64,000 bases of DNA from Semisulcospira habei (lineage: Eukaryota > Mollusca > Gastropoda > Semisulcospiridae): the NCBI GenBank assembly GCA_036245525.1, contig BTPG01000006.1, forward strand, positions 94,443,417-94,507,416, written 5' to 3'. The notes under the pieces are model-generated. The model made no database searches, was not told where the DNA came from, and was given only the letters and a program-made list of their open reading frames with translations. The position numbers and the translations under genes were made by a program. Positions within the stretch are counted from its first letter, which is position 1; every line of letters begins with the position of its first letter. This document shows positions 34,191-45,432 of this stretch, one piece after another.

Positions 34191-35404
34191 GTCAAAACAG
34201 ATATAAAATTTACACACGTGCACTTTCGAGATTCTAAATTATCGTAATAATTTTACATATATAGACTATGGTACAAGTGCACATGCATACTGACGTTCGA
34301 AAATGTCCAGTGCTTGTGTCATACAACCGACATGTACATTGGCTCTACTACTAATTTGAAGCTGCGTTGGGCAAATCACAAGAGTTTTCTTAACAAACCA
34401 TGGCAGAACGGAAAGGTACTGTGAAAAAAACTGGCCTGGGTGACGAATTATGATATCGCCTCCCATCTAAATCGAAGCCGATTCTTCAGAATAATTCAGT
34501 CTCCATCCTATATTCTAATCCAGAGAATGAGGGTAATTTCCCCAAAAAATATGACCATTTTAGCAGACAGGCGCCTTAAAAACTTAGGTGAACTGTATAG
34601 GGCTCGGGAAGCTGACGTCATCACTCTAGTCATGGTGGCCATTTTGTGAGAATAGCGAAGTAATGTGCTCATAGGGAAATCGCAGTCAGGACAATGTCAG
34701 GAAAATCCTGACATGCTATAAGCAATAACAGCAAGTCTTGCCATCACCGTAGGAAACCGCTAACCAGAATCTGTTTTTGTTTGTTTCCAAAGAGGAAGAA
34801 ACTGAAGAAAAACATGTTGAAACTACACTTCGTTAGGGCTCGGAAAGTTCCCAGCGTTGCCCAGGAGCGTCAGCGCGGATGTAGACTTCAGATAGTCCCT
34901 GCCTAGCTGCCTTACGGCCACGGACCACAGTGCTGTTTCCCTACTGTCCAGTCTCTTAGCCTTAGTCAGTCCCAGTCATCCCCTAATTGTTCAATTCCCT
35001 AAAAAACACTCCTGCCCACCAGCTGCACACTTGCCATGCACAAAATACCAAAAAAAACAGCACATGACCCGTCTCATTTCTTGGCTATGAAACTGGTTCC
35101 TTACCAACCCCACACCCAAGCACAGCTGAAATCAGCGTGCCCCTCAAATCACTACGTCAAAGGCAACTCAACATAGGCCCACAATTGTTCACTGGAGAAG
35201 CTCAGAATGGTATGAATCGAAGCACCTAACATGTCTCCTTTCATCTAACCAGAAATTTCCAGCAAATTCCAACATCCAGCCCTACTACAAATTTTCAAAC
35301 AAGGCCAAAAATTATTTTTAAAAACACCGGTCCTTGCACTGCCTCAACTGCCCAATTTAAATGCGTAACGTGACCTTACCTGAGGGCAGATCTGGACATC
35401 AGGC

Positions 35405-35985
35405 ACTACGGCAGGCCGTTCTATTTATAACTGATTGATTCATCCTAAGACTAATGTTTAATGCTAGGACTAAATAATTTATCCTAGGATGAATTTGATG
35501 TACTAATCCTACAACTAATTCTATTTACAGTCTAGGACAAATTTGATTTAATCCCATGACAAATTACTAATTCCAACAAATCGGCCATGATACCTCAAGC
35601 AAAATAGTCCAATAAATGAATGTATTTTCCACCAATCACTGTGCATCATGTCACATGGGATGATTCCTGATGTCTAATTGGCTGGAATAGTTATTGGGTT
35701 ACTTATTTATTCCTGGATTAAATCAAATTTGTCCTAGGATAACTTATTTAGTCCTAGCATCAATTTTTTTTTTTTTTGTCCTAGAATGAATTGATCATTT
35801 GATTTACTCCAAGGACAAATCTGATTTAATCGCCGGCATACGACAAAATTAATTAATAATCCAACCACTCAGCCAAGATGTTCTTGGCGGAATTTTTTGT
35901 GTGTCCTATGATTGTTTTAGGATGAATTAATGGCTGGTTGGATTAGTAACTAGGATAAATTAATCAACGGTCTGCATTGGATGCA
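35405..35985. mobile_element. Inverted-repeat element (~580 bp)
   Basis: GCAGGCCGTTCTATTTATAA then CTGATTGATTCATCCTA on the left is mirrored by TAGGATAAATTAATCAACGG then TCTGC on the right. The interior repeats TCCTAGGACAAATTTGATT motifs in both orientations. It resembles a MITE of a different superfamily from the TTAA hairpins; no target duplication was placed. Confidence 0.5.
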
Positions 35986-36352
35986 AACCATTTGACCCTA
36001 GACTCACCTTAATCAGATTAGAGGACAGAACTTGCCTTACCTCTGTTGCAGTCGGCTCAAAACGTATTATTTTTAGTTAACTCATTGTGACAGGCTGAGA
36101 TTCCTTTGGATTTTAGTGGTGTGTTAGACATAATGCTCACTACCGACTAGCCTGTTTAAACCTTTTGTTGTAATTTGTTACGGGTCTACACAGTGATTTT
36201 TGATAGGGTTCCTCTGCTAGTGTGTTAATCCGAAAATGGTTCATTATCATCATTTAGTTTATCTCTGATCAGTCGAAGTGTCGCATCTGTCGTCTGCTAT
36301 CCGTGACCTTTTACTATGACCCTGTGGGTCGATCTTAGACAGCAACACAACC

Positions 36353-36536
36353 ATGGCTGCGAAAAGACTTGGAAAGATTCTTGTGAAGAATTCTTGTCTT
36401 TTTTTGTGCGACATGCAAGAAAAGTTTCGACCGACGATCCAATATTTCCCACAAATCGTCAGTGTGTCAGGAAGAATGTTGCAGGCAGCTCGTTTGCTGG
36501 AAATGCCAGTTGTTGTCACAGAGCAGTATCCAAAAG
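36353..36536 (+). CDS. Isochorismatase gene exon 1
   Basis: [14 protein letters not shown], the catalytic Asp region and [10 protein letters not shown]. The donor is GTACGG. Confidence 0.93.
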
Positions 36537-39500
36537 GTACGGTGAGACCACAGGCAGCCGAGAACGACAGACTTATTTCTACTGTGTAAAAATATACTGT
36601 TACACAGTAGGAATAAGATAGGCATCTTCGGCCGCATGTTCCAGACTTGTGTTGAGAATTTTGATCTTTCAAAGGGAGTAACATGCAGTACCGCGTGTTT
36701 TCGGATTTAATGCATGTTAATGCATTGTGTTTACAAGAAAGTCCATACATGACAAATCATGATAATTATTGTGTTGGCCCAAACCTGTGCTTGAAACCAG
36801 AAATTTCTATACACTTTATTGTATTATTATTCCCCTTGGTTTGAGTACTTTATTGTAGCATCTTGAGGCAAGAGGCACAATTTTGATGTTTTATTGTCTT
36901 CCTGTTCATTAATTGTATATTGTATCTGCACGTGTGTTAATAATGAGTATTTATATAGCACCTAACCTCCTGTCAGAGCTCTAGGCACTTTACAATGTGC
37001 ATACATGTGAGTTTTTGTCTCTTTGTGTGTGTAGGACTAGGCCATACTGTGCCAGAACTTGGAGTAAAGGATGAAAAAATATTCGCCAAGACCTGTTTCA
37101 CCATGATTCTTCCTGATGTGGAAGAGTACCTAAAACAACATGCAGGTAAGTGTGCTTGTTTTTATCACCAACTCAGTTCTGCATTTGTTTGATTGTTAGC
37201 AACAGCAAATAGAAACTAAATAGCTCCTGACAGAGCTAGAGACATACATAAAATATGTCTCTGATGCATACTAGTTCCCATTTTACATTTAGTGATAAAA
37301 CTTTGTAAGTTTGGACGGATTGTCTTGTGTACATAAATGTGTGATGTAATGCAGAGAGAGCTGTCCCCATTATCTTTCCCTTGTTGGTCATCATTCCAAC
37401 AGCTCCATGTTACTTAACCCTTTTAGCCCCAAGATCCCATTTCTCAAATTTTGGAGGTGCTGCCTAACGACTATGTACCACTACCAGTTGCATGACATGA
37501 CTTGACCATGATAATTCAAGGGTACTGCCAGATTAGGTTGGCGCCTGAAGGTGCCAAGCTAATCTGGCAGTACCCTTGAATTATCATGGTCAAGCCATCT
37601 CCTGCTGTAGGGATCCAGGGCTCAAAGGGTTAAACTGGACAGTAATGTCCCTCAGGAAAATATTAACAACTATGTTCTTAAGAACACTTTGCGTGAGAAC
37701 TGCAGTATCACCCTATCAGAACGATCTAGTGAAATGCTGGTATTGACAATCTTGTCAGCCTTTAGCTTTGAGCAAACATAAACAGTATAAAATATATTAA
37801 CTTGTAACTGGTCAATTGGTCAGAAAGTAAGTTGATGTCAGTAGACGATGCGAATTAGAAAAAAACACAAATCAACTGCTAATTACAGAGGTAAAGGGAT
37901 AACAAACATCAGGAATTTACAATTTACTGTTAACTGATTCACTATGTAAAGTTGTATATATTGTTTGATTTTCTGAGGCCTGACTAAACCTACCAAACCC
38001 CGTCTGCAACCCCCCCCCCCCCCCTTCTCTCTCTCTCTCTCTCTCTCTTAGCATCTGCTAATTTTTTTTTCCCAAGCACAAACCAGTTTTGATGCTGGGC
38101 CATTGATTGGAAAATATCAGTCGACAAAAACCCTTGTGAACATAATGTTTAGCAGACAAGTCTACTCACACTTTATATCTCCTTCGATTTGCTGCTGTAG
38201 CAATGAATCAAGGGTGACAACCGGTGTGAAGCCTAATGTAACATACATTATACTGTTGAACCTTTAAACTGCACCATTTTAATAATAATACTATGTCATT
38301 CTTGTAAAGCGCGATATCCCCAGAAATGAGCTTGAGACGCTGTACATCCAAATTATGTAGGTTAATTATTGTAAACCTAAAATGACAACATTATGCTATT
38401 TAAAGTACAATACAACATACAGATGATGTGGACAAACGCATACACACTGATCTCTATGTAGGTACATACAGCTGCAAGAGGCATATCTATGTCCACATGA
38501 GCCTGTGCAGTCACAATGGCATATGTGGATCTATGCCTCTTGCTACAATGTATACACATTTTTTGTTTTGGTCATCTGGCATTTATTCTGCAATGGTTTC
38601 AGAAATGTTATTCATCACCACTACAAATTAAGGGTTTATATTTTTTAATGCACATGTATACAGATGTGAAGTCTGTGGTGCTATGTGGAATCGAAACCCA
38701 GGCGTGTGTTCTGCAGACAGCCTTAGATCTGCTGGAGCGTGACTACGAAGTCCATGTGATCGCTGATGCATGCTCCTCTCGCAGCATGGTAGACAGGTCA
38801 GTGTCAAACATTTTTCTTACATGTGTACATTATCATCTCTTTTGCTTGACCTTTTGGCTGCCTGGCTGCGTGTTTGGTTGAGGTGATTCTGCAGGAATTA
38901 TCTCAATCAAGCATGCCACCGACAGTAAAGCTTTACTTTCTGTACTAAGCCCTAAACATTTAACCCTTATCATTCTGAAACAAGTATTGCTTGAAATAAA
39001 TTTGACTGATAGTTCAAGGGTGATGCCAGAATAGCTTGGTGCCTCAGGTGCCAAGCTGTTCTGGCACTATCCTTCAACTAAAACAGTTGATCTATCTCCT
39101 AATCTGTCATGTAGCCTTCAAGGGACAATAAGCAAATTTTACAAAATCAGCCTCATGGTGTAATGGGTTAAAGAACATGAGTCTGGAAGATAGTCCTTGG
39201 GTTCTGATCTATGATTTTAGAACTTGGGGCATAGAGCTAAAAGATCCCAAATCACAGCAGTACTGTACTAAGACTGTAGTGAACATACATATCAGTATTC
39301 CCCATAATACACAGCTGTGGATCTTTCACATATCTAAATTCAAACTCGCAGAACTTTCTGAAAATATGTTTATACTGATATTTTTTAAAGTCAGTCATAA
39401 TGACCCTTGCTAAAAATTAATATTTATGTTTGGAACTCTGCATATTCTTGCATGCACAAACATGGGAGGTATGGAAGAAACACGGAGGAGGAGGCGTGGG

Positions 39501-40308
39501 GGGTGGTGTGCTTTTTATTGCCTTGTTCTTTACTACATTACTTTCAGTTTATTGCCAGACAATCAGACATAATTATTTGCGTTCAGATTAAGTTGCCTAC
39601 TTAGTGCTGAATTTATATAGAGGTTTGTTATGAAAAAACACCCCAGTAAGGAAACGGTCCTTAGGCTGACATTAACCTTAGACTGCTGATGCACTTCTGT
39701 GTGATGACCAATTGTAGGCACACGGTGAGCTAAAGATTTTAAGGCCAAGTCACGACATTGGCCTTAGAATTTTCAGCACATTGTGTATCTTTTGCTAACT
39801 GACCACCACTTGGGAGCCATAGACCTGTCCACGTAATATCCATTAACCCTTTTAGCCCCAGATCCCTACAGCAGGAGATGGCTTGACCATGATAATTCAA
39901 AGGTACTGCTAGATTAGCTTGGCGCCTTCTGGCACCAAGCTAATCTGGCACTACCCTTGAATTATCATGGTCAAGCCATCTCCTGCAACTGGTACTTAGT
40001 CGTTTGGCAATACCTCCAAAATTTGAGAAATGGGACCTTGGGGCTAAAAGGGTTAACTGTTGCATCTAATACTATTACTCTGTCCATTAACTGTTGCACC
40101 TGATGTTATTACTGACGTGTATTTATTTGTCTGCAGAATGTTTGCACTGGAAAGAATGCGAGAGGCTGGTGCATACCTTACAACAAGTGAAAGTATGATG
40201 CTGCTGCTGTGTCGAGATGCTAAACACCCAAAGTTCCGTGAAATTCAGAAAATCATCACGGAACCAGCGCCAGACTCTGGACTCCTGACAGGCAAGCCAC
40301 AAAATTGA
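36353..40308 (+). CDS. Isochorismatase-domain protein (ISOC1/ISOC2-like)
   Basis: Cysteine-hydrolase-fold protein of the isochorismatase-domain-containing family found across animals; the cellular substrate is unknown. Exons: 36353-36536, 37035-37145, 38664-38796 and 40137-40308, totalling 600 nt (199 codons plus stop), with AG/GT junctions and matching phases. Visible family features: the catalytic Asp in [26 protein letters not shown] (across the first splice), the catalytic Lys in FAKTCF, and the nucleophile Cys in [11 protein letters not shown]. The C-terminal EPAPDSGLL is also typical. The length matches human ISOC2 (about 205). The start has ACCATGG, a strong Kozak context. The introns carry type 1, F and C hairpins. 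Confidence 0.94.
37035..37145 (+). CDS. Isochorismatase gene exon 2
   Basis: The acceptor is TGTGTGTAG and the donor is GTAAGT. Encodes LGHTVPELG and [19 protein letters not shown]. Confidence 0.93.
37414..37633. mobile_element. TTAA MITE, type 1, full length with matched arm variant
   Basis: TTAA at 37414-37417 and 37630-37633. GGGTACTGCCAGATTA pairs exactly with TAATCTGGCAGTACCC; the common form is TAGTGCC/GGCACTA. This is the best full-length type 1 model (220 bp). One end carries a ~50-bp unpaired arm containing CTAACGACTATGTACCA. Confidence 0.85.
38009..38049. repeat. Poly-C and (CT)n tract
   Basis: C run followed by TTCTCTCTCTCT repeats, in intron 2 of the isochorismatase gene. Confidence 0.9.
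38473..38545. mobile_element. Type C hairpin core
   Basis: GCAAGAGGCATATCTATGTCC pairs imperfectly with GGATCTATGCCTCTTGC. No TTAA ends. Confidence 0.5.
38664..38796 (+). CDS. Isochorismatase gene exon 3 (nucleophile)
   Basis: [20 protein letters not shown] then [17 protein letters not shown]. The donor is GTCAGT. Confidence 0.94.
38960..39171. mobile_element. TTAA MITE, type F (212 bp)
   Basis: TTAA at 38960-38963 and 39168-39171. The left outer arm carries CAAGTATTGCTTGAAATAAA; the right carries GCAAATTTTACAAAATCAGC, so the ends are unpaired as in other F copies. Confidence 0.8.
39843..40056. mobile_element. TTAA MITE, type 1 (214 bp)
   Basis: TTAA at 39843-39846 and 40053-40056. The unpaired ~50-bp arm is on the right here, so the orientation is opposite to the copy at 37414. 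Confidence 0.8.
40137..40308 (+). CDS. Isochorismatase gene exon 4 with stop
   Basis: The acceptor is TTTGTCTGCAG. Encodes [19 protein letters not shown] and [19 protein letters not shown] at 40306-40308. Confidence 0.94.
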
Positions 40309-40554
40309 TCTGCTATGTAGCTCTACTACTGATTTATGAAGGTCCATTCTTCTTTTGCAACTTCCACGTGTGAGTATTTAGCTGATGATTTTATGAGTCA
40401 TTTAGTTCTGGACGTGAACGAATTACCAGGACATGCTGTCCTTGATGTGTGCTTGAATGGTGTGTCTGATGATTTATGTACATTTCTGTATTGGTGGTGG
40501 TTGATAGGTGTGTTGGTGCTGGTGCATAGTTCATTCACAATTGACGGTGACTTT

Positions 40555-40768
40555 TTAACCCTTTTAGCCCCGGGAACCTACAGCAGGAGATGTATTGATC
40601 ATGATAATTCAAGTTTAGTGCCAGATGAGCTTGGTGCCTGAAGGCGCCAAGCTCATCTGGCACTACCCTTGGATTATCATGATCCATCCATCTCCTACAA
40701 CTGGTACATAGTCATTAGGCATCACCTCTAAAATTTGAGAAATGGGACCTTGGGGCTAAAAAGGTTAA
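40555..40768. mobile_element. TTAA MITE, type 1, in probable 3' UTR, matched arm variants
   Basis: TTAA at 40555-40558 and 40765-40768. ATTGATCATGATAAT/ATTATCATGATC and GATGAGCTTGG/CCAAGCTCATC are matched variants relative to the common GACCATG and GATTAGC forms. Confidence 0.8.
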
Positions 40769-40957
40769 CTGCGAGAGGCCTAAATACAAAGACTGTGTGC
40801 CAGCTGTTGGAGGTAGATCAGTCATGATTGTTCAAGGGAAATGCCCAGGTGCCAAGCTAATCTGGCACTTCCCTTGAACTATCATGGCCAATCTGTCTTC
40901 TGTCATGAGGGTGAATGTGTTAGATTTAGCTGAGTCTACATAATATGACAATAACAA

Positions 40958-40963
40958 AATAAA
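40958..40963 (+). terminator. Possible isochorismatase polyadenylation signal
   Basis: AATAAA 650 bp after the stop, followed by GT-rich sequence from about 40985. If used, the MITE at 40555-40768 would be in the mRNA. Confidence 0.4.
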
Positions 40964-41631
40964 TGCCTTTTAGGTAAAGAGTGATTGTGGTCCAATAATC
41001 ACGATTGTTGTGGGGGAAAAAGTAATATTATCAGTGGGAAAATGTAGTTTTAGTGCATCGGTCATTCCAAAAATGCATTAACAGTTATTTATAATCTCGT
41101 TTATTGATAATAATTATTAGTCAGATTTTTTTTCTCAGGTTTGTTTTGTATTTATGTCTGTTTAGATTGTGCATCTAAGTGGTACTGGTAAAAAGACTAT
41201 GAGTTGAGCTCAAATCGACAAATTTTGTGCCCTATGGGTGTGCCTTGTGTTGATTTTTTATTTTTATTTTGTGTGTGTGTGTGGGGGGGGGGGGGGGGAG
41301 GAGGAGGGTTATGTACTTATATGCATATTATCACTTGTTTGGTGACTAAGTCTGGCAAAATGTTTGTCTAGCTGTCCGCAGCTGTGGAATAAGGAATAGC
41401 AGTTTTGCAGGATGATGTGACAATGTGACTGTTAACATATTGCGGATGTCCTAGAGTATTAAGAAAACGTACACTGGACCTGTGGGGTCTTGTAGATCAG
41501 TCTGGGTTGGTTGTTGTTGTTGTTGTCTCTTTTGTTATTGTTGTACTGCTGTCATTTTTGTTTTGGTGGGTGTGATCAGTCACATAATTGTGTGTAGGTC
41601 TTTGCAGTTGGTCCTTTAAGCCTGTCCCATT

Positions 41632-41822
41632 TAACTCCAGCATTTTGGAGGTGTCACCTAACGACTATGTACCAGTTGCAAGATATGGATCAACAATGAT
41701 AATTCAAGGATAGTGCCTGATTAGCTTGGCGCTTGATGGTGCCAGGCTGATCTGGCACTACCATTGAATTATCATGGTCGATCCATCTCCTGCTGCAATG
41801 CGTCATGGCTAAACAGGTTATA
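41632..41822. mobile_element. Type 1 MITE, TTAA decayed on the right
   Basis: CATTTAACTCCAGC at the left and CATGGCTAAACAGGTTATAG at the right. The core TTAGCTTGGCGCTTGATGGT is partly mismatched. Confidence 0.6.
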
Positions 41823-42763
41823 GCTATAAGTTCCATGATCGCAGAACAGCACACATGATTATGTAGGGGGCAAGGTACATGTCTTCTTTCCTTGTTTGTC
41901 AGCTGCATACTAACCATGGTATACTCAGAGGCAATAAAAACGTGAAATGTGTCTTGGCAGGCGAAGATCCATCCATGCAACAAAACAACAAAAAAAAAAT
42001 GTGTTTGCATGTTTAGCACACTGTCTGAGTTACCTGCACACAAACGTTGAAACATTTATCACCTGTGGCTGCCTTAGGAGACACAGGATTCCCCTCATTT
42101 TGAAAAACTGAACTTACTGTGATATGCAAGTTTCCTTTGAGATGTGTTAACACGCGTGTTTTGTGGACTGCTTATAATGTTCTAAACTGCCTCAAAAGAA
42201 ATTTGAATAATGAAATTCACCAGAGACAGAACTTCTGGTGCACATCATTTTCTGAATAAATCAGATTTTCTACACGGTGAATTACTTTCAAGTCATTTTT
42301 TATGCTCCAGTGGTTGACAAAGTGATGAGGAACACACCCATACTCTTTTAATCAGGTAGATGTGGCCACTACCATAAAAATAAACATCTGTTTGTTTTTC
42401 GTGTTGTAAGTCATGTTGATCTTTTAGGTGTCTTTGACAAGTGAAAAGCAAATCAAGACCAATCGGGCCGGATTTTCATTCACATGGACCCTAGTGACAC
42501 TGCGCGGTGGTTGGTTTTCAGCTGTACCTTCTGCAGATGCTCCCCATTTCACTTTCAATATCTCTGACTTTAAATTTTAAAGACTAAACACTGTCTTTAC
42601 ACAAAGCATAACACACCATTCACAACATTCTCAAACAAATTGTGTGTCAAAATAAAAGGGGGAAAAACATTACGAAGAAAAACGCTGCCGTGAAAAATTT
42701 GCGTTTTTATTGCCTCATGGTCTACTATACTTAAGAGGTTGAGTCAAGATGCCAAAGAATTTT

Positions 42764-43765
42764 TGGCTCACAAGCAAAAGTGAGTCTATGTTTTGGGCCA
42801 GTGGTCGTCCGTCCGTTGTCTGTCCGTCGTCTGGGATAAATTTTAACGTTGGGATTTTCTCGGAGACTTTTCAAGCTACAGTCTTCAAATTCCCCCAGGA
42901 TACTTTGTGGTAAGACCTTTCTAAAAATACCAATTTGAGTGACCTCTCACAAGGTCAAGGTCACAAGGGATCAGGCAATAGGTAAAAAATAGCTATAGTT
43001 TAACATAATTTATTTTTTCTCAAATACTATTCACAACTTCAAACCCAAATTTGGTACAAAGATACCTGATAGTAAGACCTTTCTATGCATACTAATTTGG
43101 TTGATCCCTCGGAAAGGTCAAGTGTCACAAGAGCTCACAAAATAGGTCCAAAATCACCATATTTTGACAAAAGATATTTTTTCTCAAATACTATTCACAA
43201 CTTCAAAAACCAAACTTGCTACAGAGATACCAGATGGGAAGATCTTTCTCTGCATACTACTTTGGTTGATCCTTCCGAAGGGTCAAGGGTAACAAGAGCT
43301 CATGAAATAGGTCCAAAATAACCAAATTTTGACAAAAGATGTTTTTTCTCAAATACTGTTCACATCTTCAAGCCCAAATTTGGTACAGAGATACCTGATG
43401 ATAAGACCTATCTATGCATACTAATTTGGATGACCCCTTGGAAATGTCAAGGGTCACAAGATGCTGGCAATGTGTGTAAAATGCCAATTTTTAAAAAATA
43501 AAATTGTAGGTATTATCAACATTTATGCAAATTTTTCAATCAAATTTGGCCCAAAGGTAGCTGATGATAAGGCCTTTCTGTGCATACTAATTTAGTCGAT
43601 TCGTTGCAAAGGTCAAAGGGGGTTGACAGATGTGTGAAAATGCTTACATTTTGAGAAAACATGGATTCTGCTAGTGCAGAAGCCAGCCCTTATTGTCACA
43701 AAGGTCACACATATGTAAATAAGTCATACACATGAGCCATAATGGCTTTGCCTTTCTTGTTATTC
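42764..43765 (+). repeat. Tandem-unit repeat R, copy 3 (fullest)
   Basis: It opens CTCACAAGCAAAAGTGAGTC and closes GAGCCATAATGGCTTTGCC. Three internal units start near 43019, 43184 and 43348 with CTCAAATACTATTCAC or a variant, giving a period of about 165 bp. Two earlier copies occupy SDR introns. Confidence 0.8.
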
Positions 43766-43942
43766 TCAATAAATTGTCAGCATATATGTGTTCTGTGCAT
43801 TTCAGTTTGAAATAAAACATATTTTCAGATGAGGACATTGTTTTCATTCTTCTTGTATTGGGTCCCATGAATATGCTCCAAGTTGTGCAGCTTTATGTCT
43901 TGTACTGTGGATTGTACATAACAGTACATGTGTGCGTATCAT

Positions 43943-44158
43943 TTAACTCATTGTGCCCGAGGTACGAAATACCACATTTTGGAGTTATCTACTGAGGACT
44001 GCATTACAATAATTCAGGAAACAGATTGACCATGACAGTTCAAGGGTGGTGGCAGAATAGCTAAGCGCCTATAGGCGCCAAGCTATTCTGCCACCACCCT
44101 TGAACTATCATGGTTGGGCCATATCTTGCTGTGGTGTGTCGCAGGCAGAATGAGTGAA
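43943..44158. mobile_element. Hairpin MITE with matched arm variant
   Basis: Left TTAA at 43943-43946 (TTAACTCATTGTGCCCGAGG); the right end GGCAGAATGAGTGAAC is decayed. GGGTGGTGGCAGAATAGCT mirrors AGCTATTCTGCCACCACCC exactly; the usual form is GGTGCC/GGCACC. Confidence 0.75.
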
Positions 44159-44359
44159 CAGCTATTCAGTTTTCTTCAATATAGTTTGTTACAATGTGAG
44201 TACTAAAAAATTGTTGTAAGTACAAGGATGGGTGGCAATGAGCTGTTTACAACACATTTCAGTAATCATTGCAGATGTTGGCTGCTGTTGGCCTGTGAAT
44301 GACTGTGCGCGGGCCAACTGTGATCAGCATCAGCCTTATGATCTTTGTAACAAGCATAC

Positions 44360-44495
44360 GATTTAAGCTTATTCTGCCCGCGACACACCACAGCAAGATA
44401 TGGCTCAACCATGATAGTTCAAGGGTGGTGGCAGAATAGCTTGGCACCTAACTCCAAAATGTGGGTATTTCGTAACTCGGGCACAATGAGTTAAG
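44360..44495. mobile_element. Half-copy of the 43943-type hairpin, inverted
   Basis: It carries the same GGGTGGTGGCAGAATAGC variant, then jumps at the axis to the outer arm AACTCGGGCACAATGAGTTAA. One core arm is lost. Confidence 0.6.
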
Positions 44496-44519
44496 AAGCG
44501 AGCAAGTGTAAAGTCACCG

Positions 44520-44735
44520 CATTTACCCATTTGGCCCAGACACCTTGCAGCAAGAGATGGATCGACCATGATAATACAAGGGTAGTGCCTGATTAGTTTG
44601 GTGCCATCAGGTGCCAAGCTAATCTGGCACCACTCTTCAGTTATCATGGTCAATACATCTCCTGCAACTGGCACGTAGCCATTAGGTGACACCTCCAAAA
44701 TTTGGGAAACAGAGCCGTGGGGTTAAATGGGTTAC
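44520..44735. mobile_element. Type 1 MITE, ends diverged
   Basis: The termini TTTACCCATTTGGCCC and GGGGTTAAATGGGTTAC are inverted repeats without an intact TTAA. The core stem is mismatched in several places. Confidence 0.6.
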
Positions 44736-45217
44736 AATAAAGATGCAGTTGTAACAAGCAGTACTAATGGTTCAGTCTACACAGAAGTTTCTTCTAGGGC
44801 CAACTGGAGGATATGAAATACATGCAACCCAGATGAGTCGTGGGTATAGTGCCTGACATTTAGCTTACAAGCTAGTGAAGCATCTGAATGGACAATTCAA
44901 AGTTATTTCATTTGGCACTGCGACTGAAATAAAAGTGGTGCAGCACTTTTGTCGTACACTGTAGTTCCTTGAATCCCCGAAGTGGTTCAAGGAACTAAGA
45001 AAAAAATCCTGTAGCTCTTTCACTTTCAGAATGAACTGACTCATAAGTTACATACAGTCAACTTTGCTTATCAGAATGTAACGCAAGTCGGATATAGAAA
45101 CACTTTCAGAGGTCATGACAAGACTATTTATATGCAAATTACTTCGCTTATAAGAAAGTGAGGAAAGAACAACAAGAACATTTGGGTCGCCAAGCAATCT
45201 GTTATACCCGAAGGACA

Positions 45218-45432
45218 TTAACCCCTTTACTGCCGGTTGATGCAGAATATCAGTGTTACTGCAGTAATTCAACGCCAAAGAGCCCCCAGTGAACCGTGTA
45301 AGGAACACAGAAACAAAGGGATGTCAGGAAGAGGCATAGATCCTCATGAGCCCCCGCAACTGCAGGGGCTCATGAGGATCTATGTCTCTTGCACTTGGAT
45401 CCATAGCTTTTTCTCAGCAGTGAAGAGGTTAA
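45218..45432. mobile_element. TTAA MITE, type C, at the stop codon of a candidate exon
   Basis: TTAA at 45218-45221 and 45429-45432. The core GAGGCATAGATCCTCATGAG then CCCC is mirrored by GGGGCTCATGAGGATCTATG. The right TTAA supplies the TAA stop of the minus-strand exon described next. Confidence 0.82.

Larger units (their letters stand above)
33944..36352. other. Intergenic upstream of isochorismatase gene
   Basis: It holds the inverted repeat copy at 34015-34190 and the inverted-repeat element at 35405-35985. A TGACGTCA (CRE-like) site at 34613-34620 is 1.7 kb from the gene and may be chance. No gene was recognised. Confidence 0.55.
40309..45428. other. 3' flank of isochorismatase gene, repeat-rich
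   Basis: Beyond the probable 3' UTR it holds five or six hairpin MITEs and repeat R copy 3. The sub-stretches 41000-41620, 41823-42760 and 44740-45180 show nothing recognisable. A GT/G run sits at 41271-41298. Confidence 0.55.
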
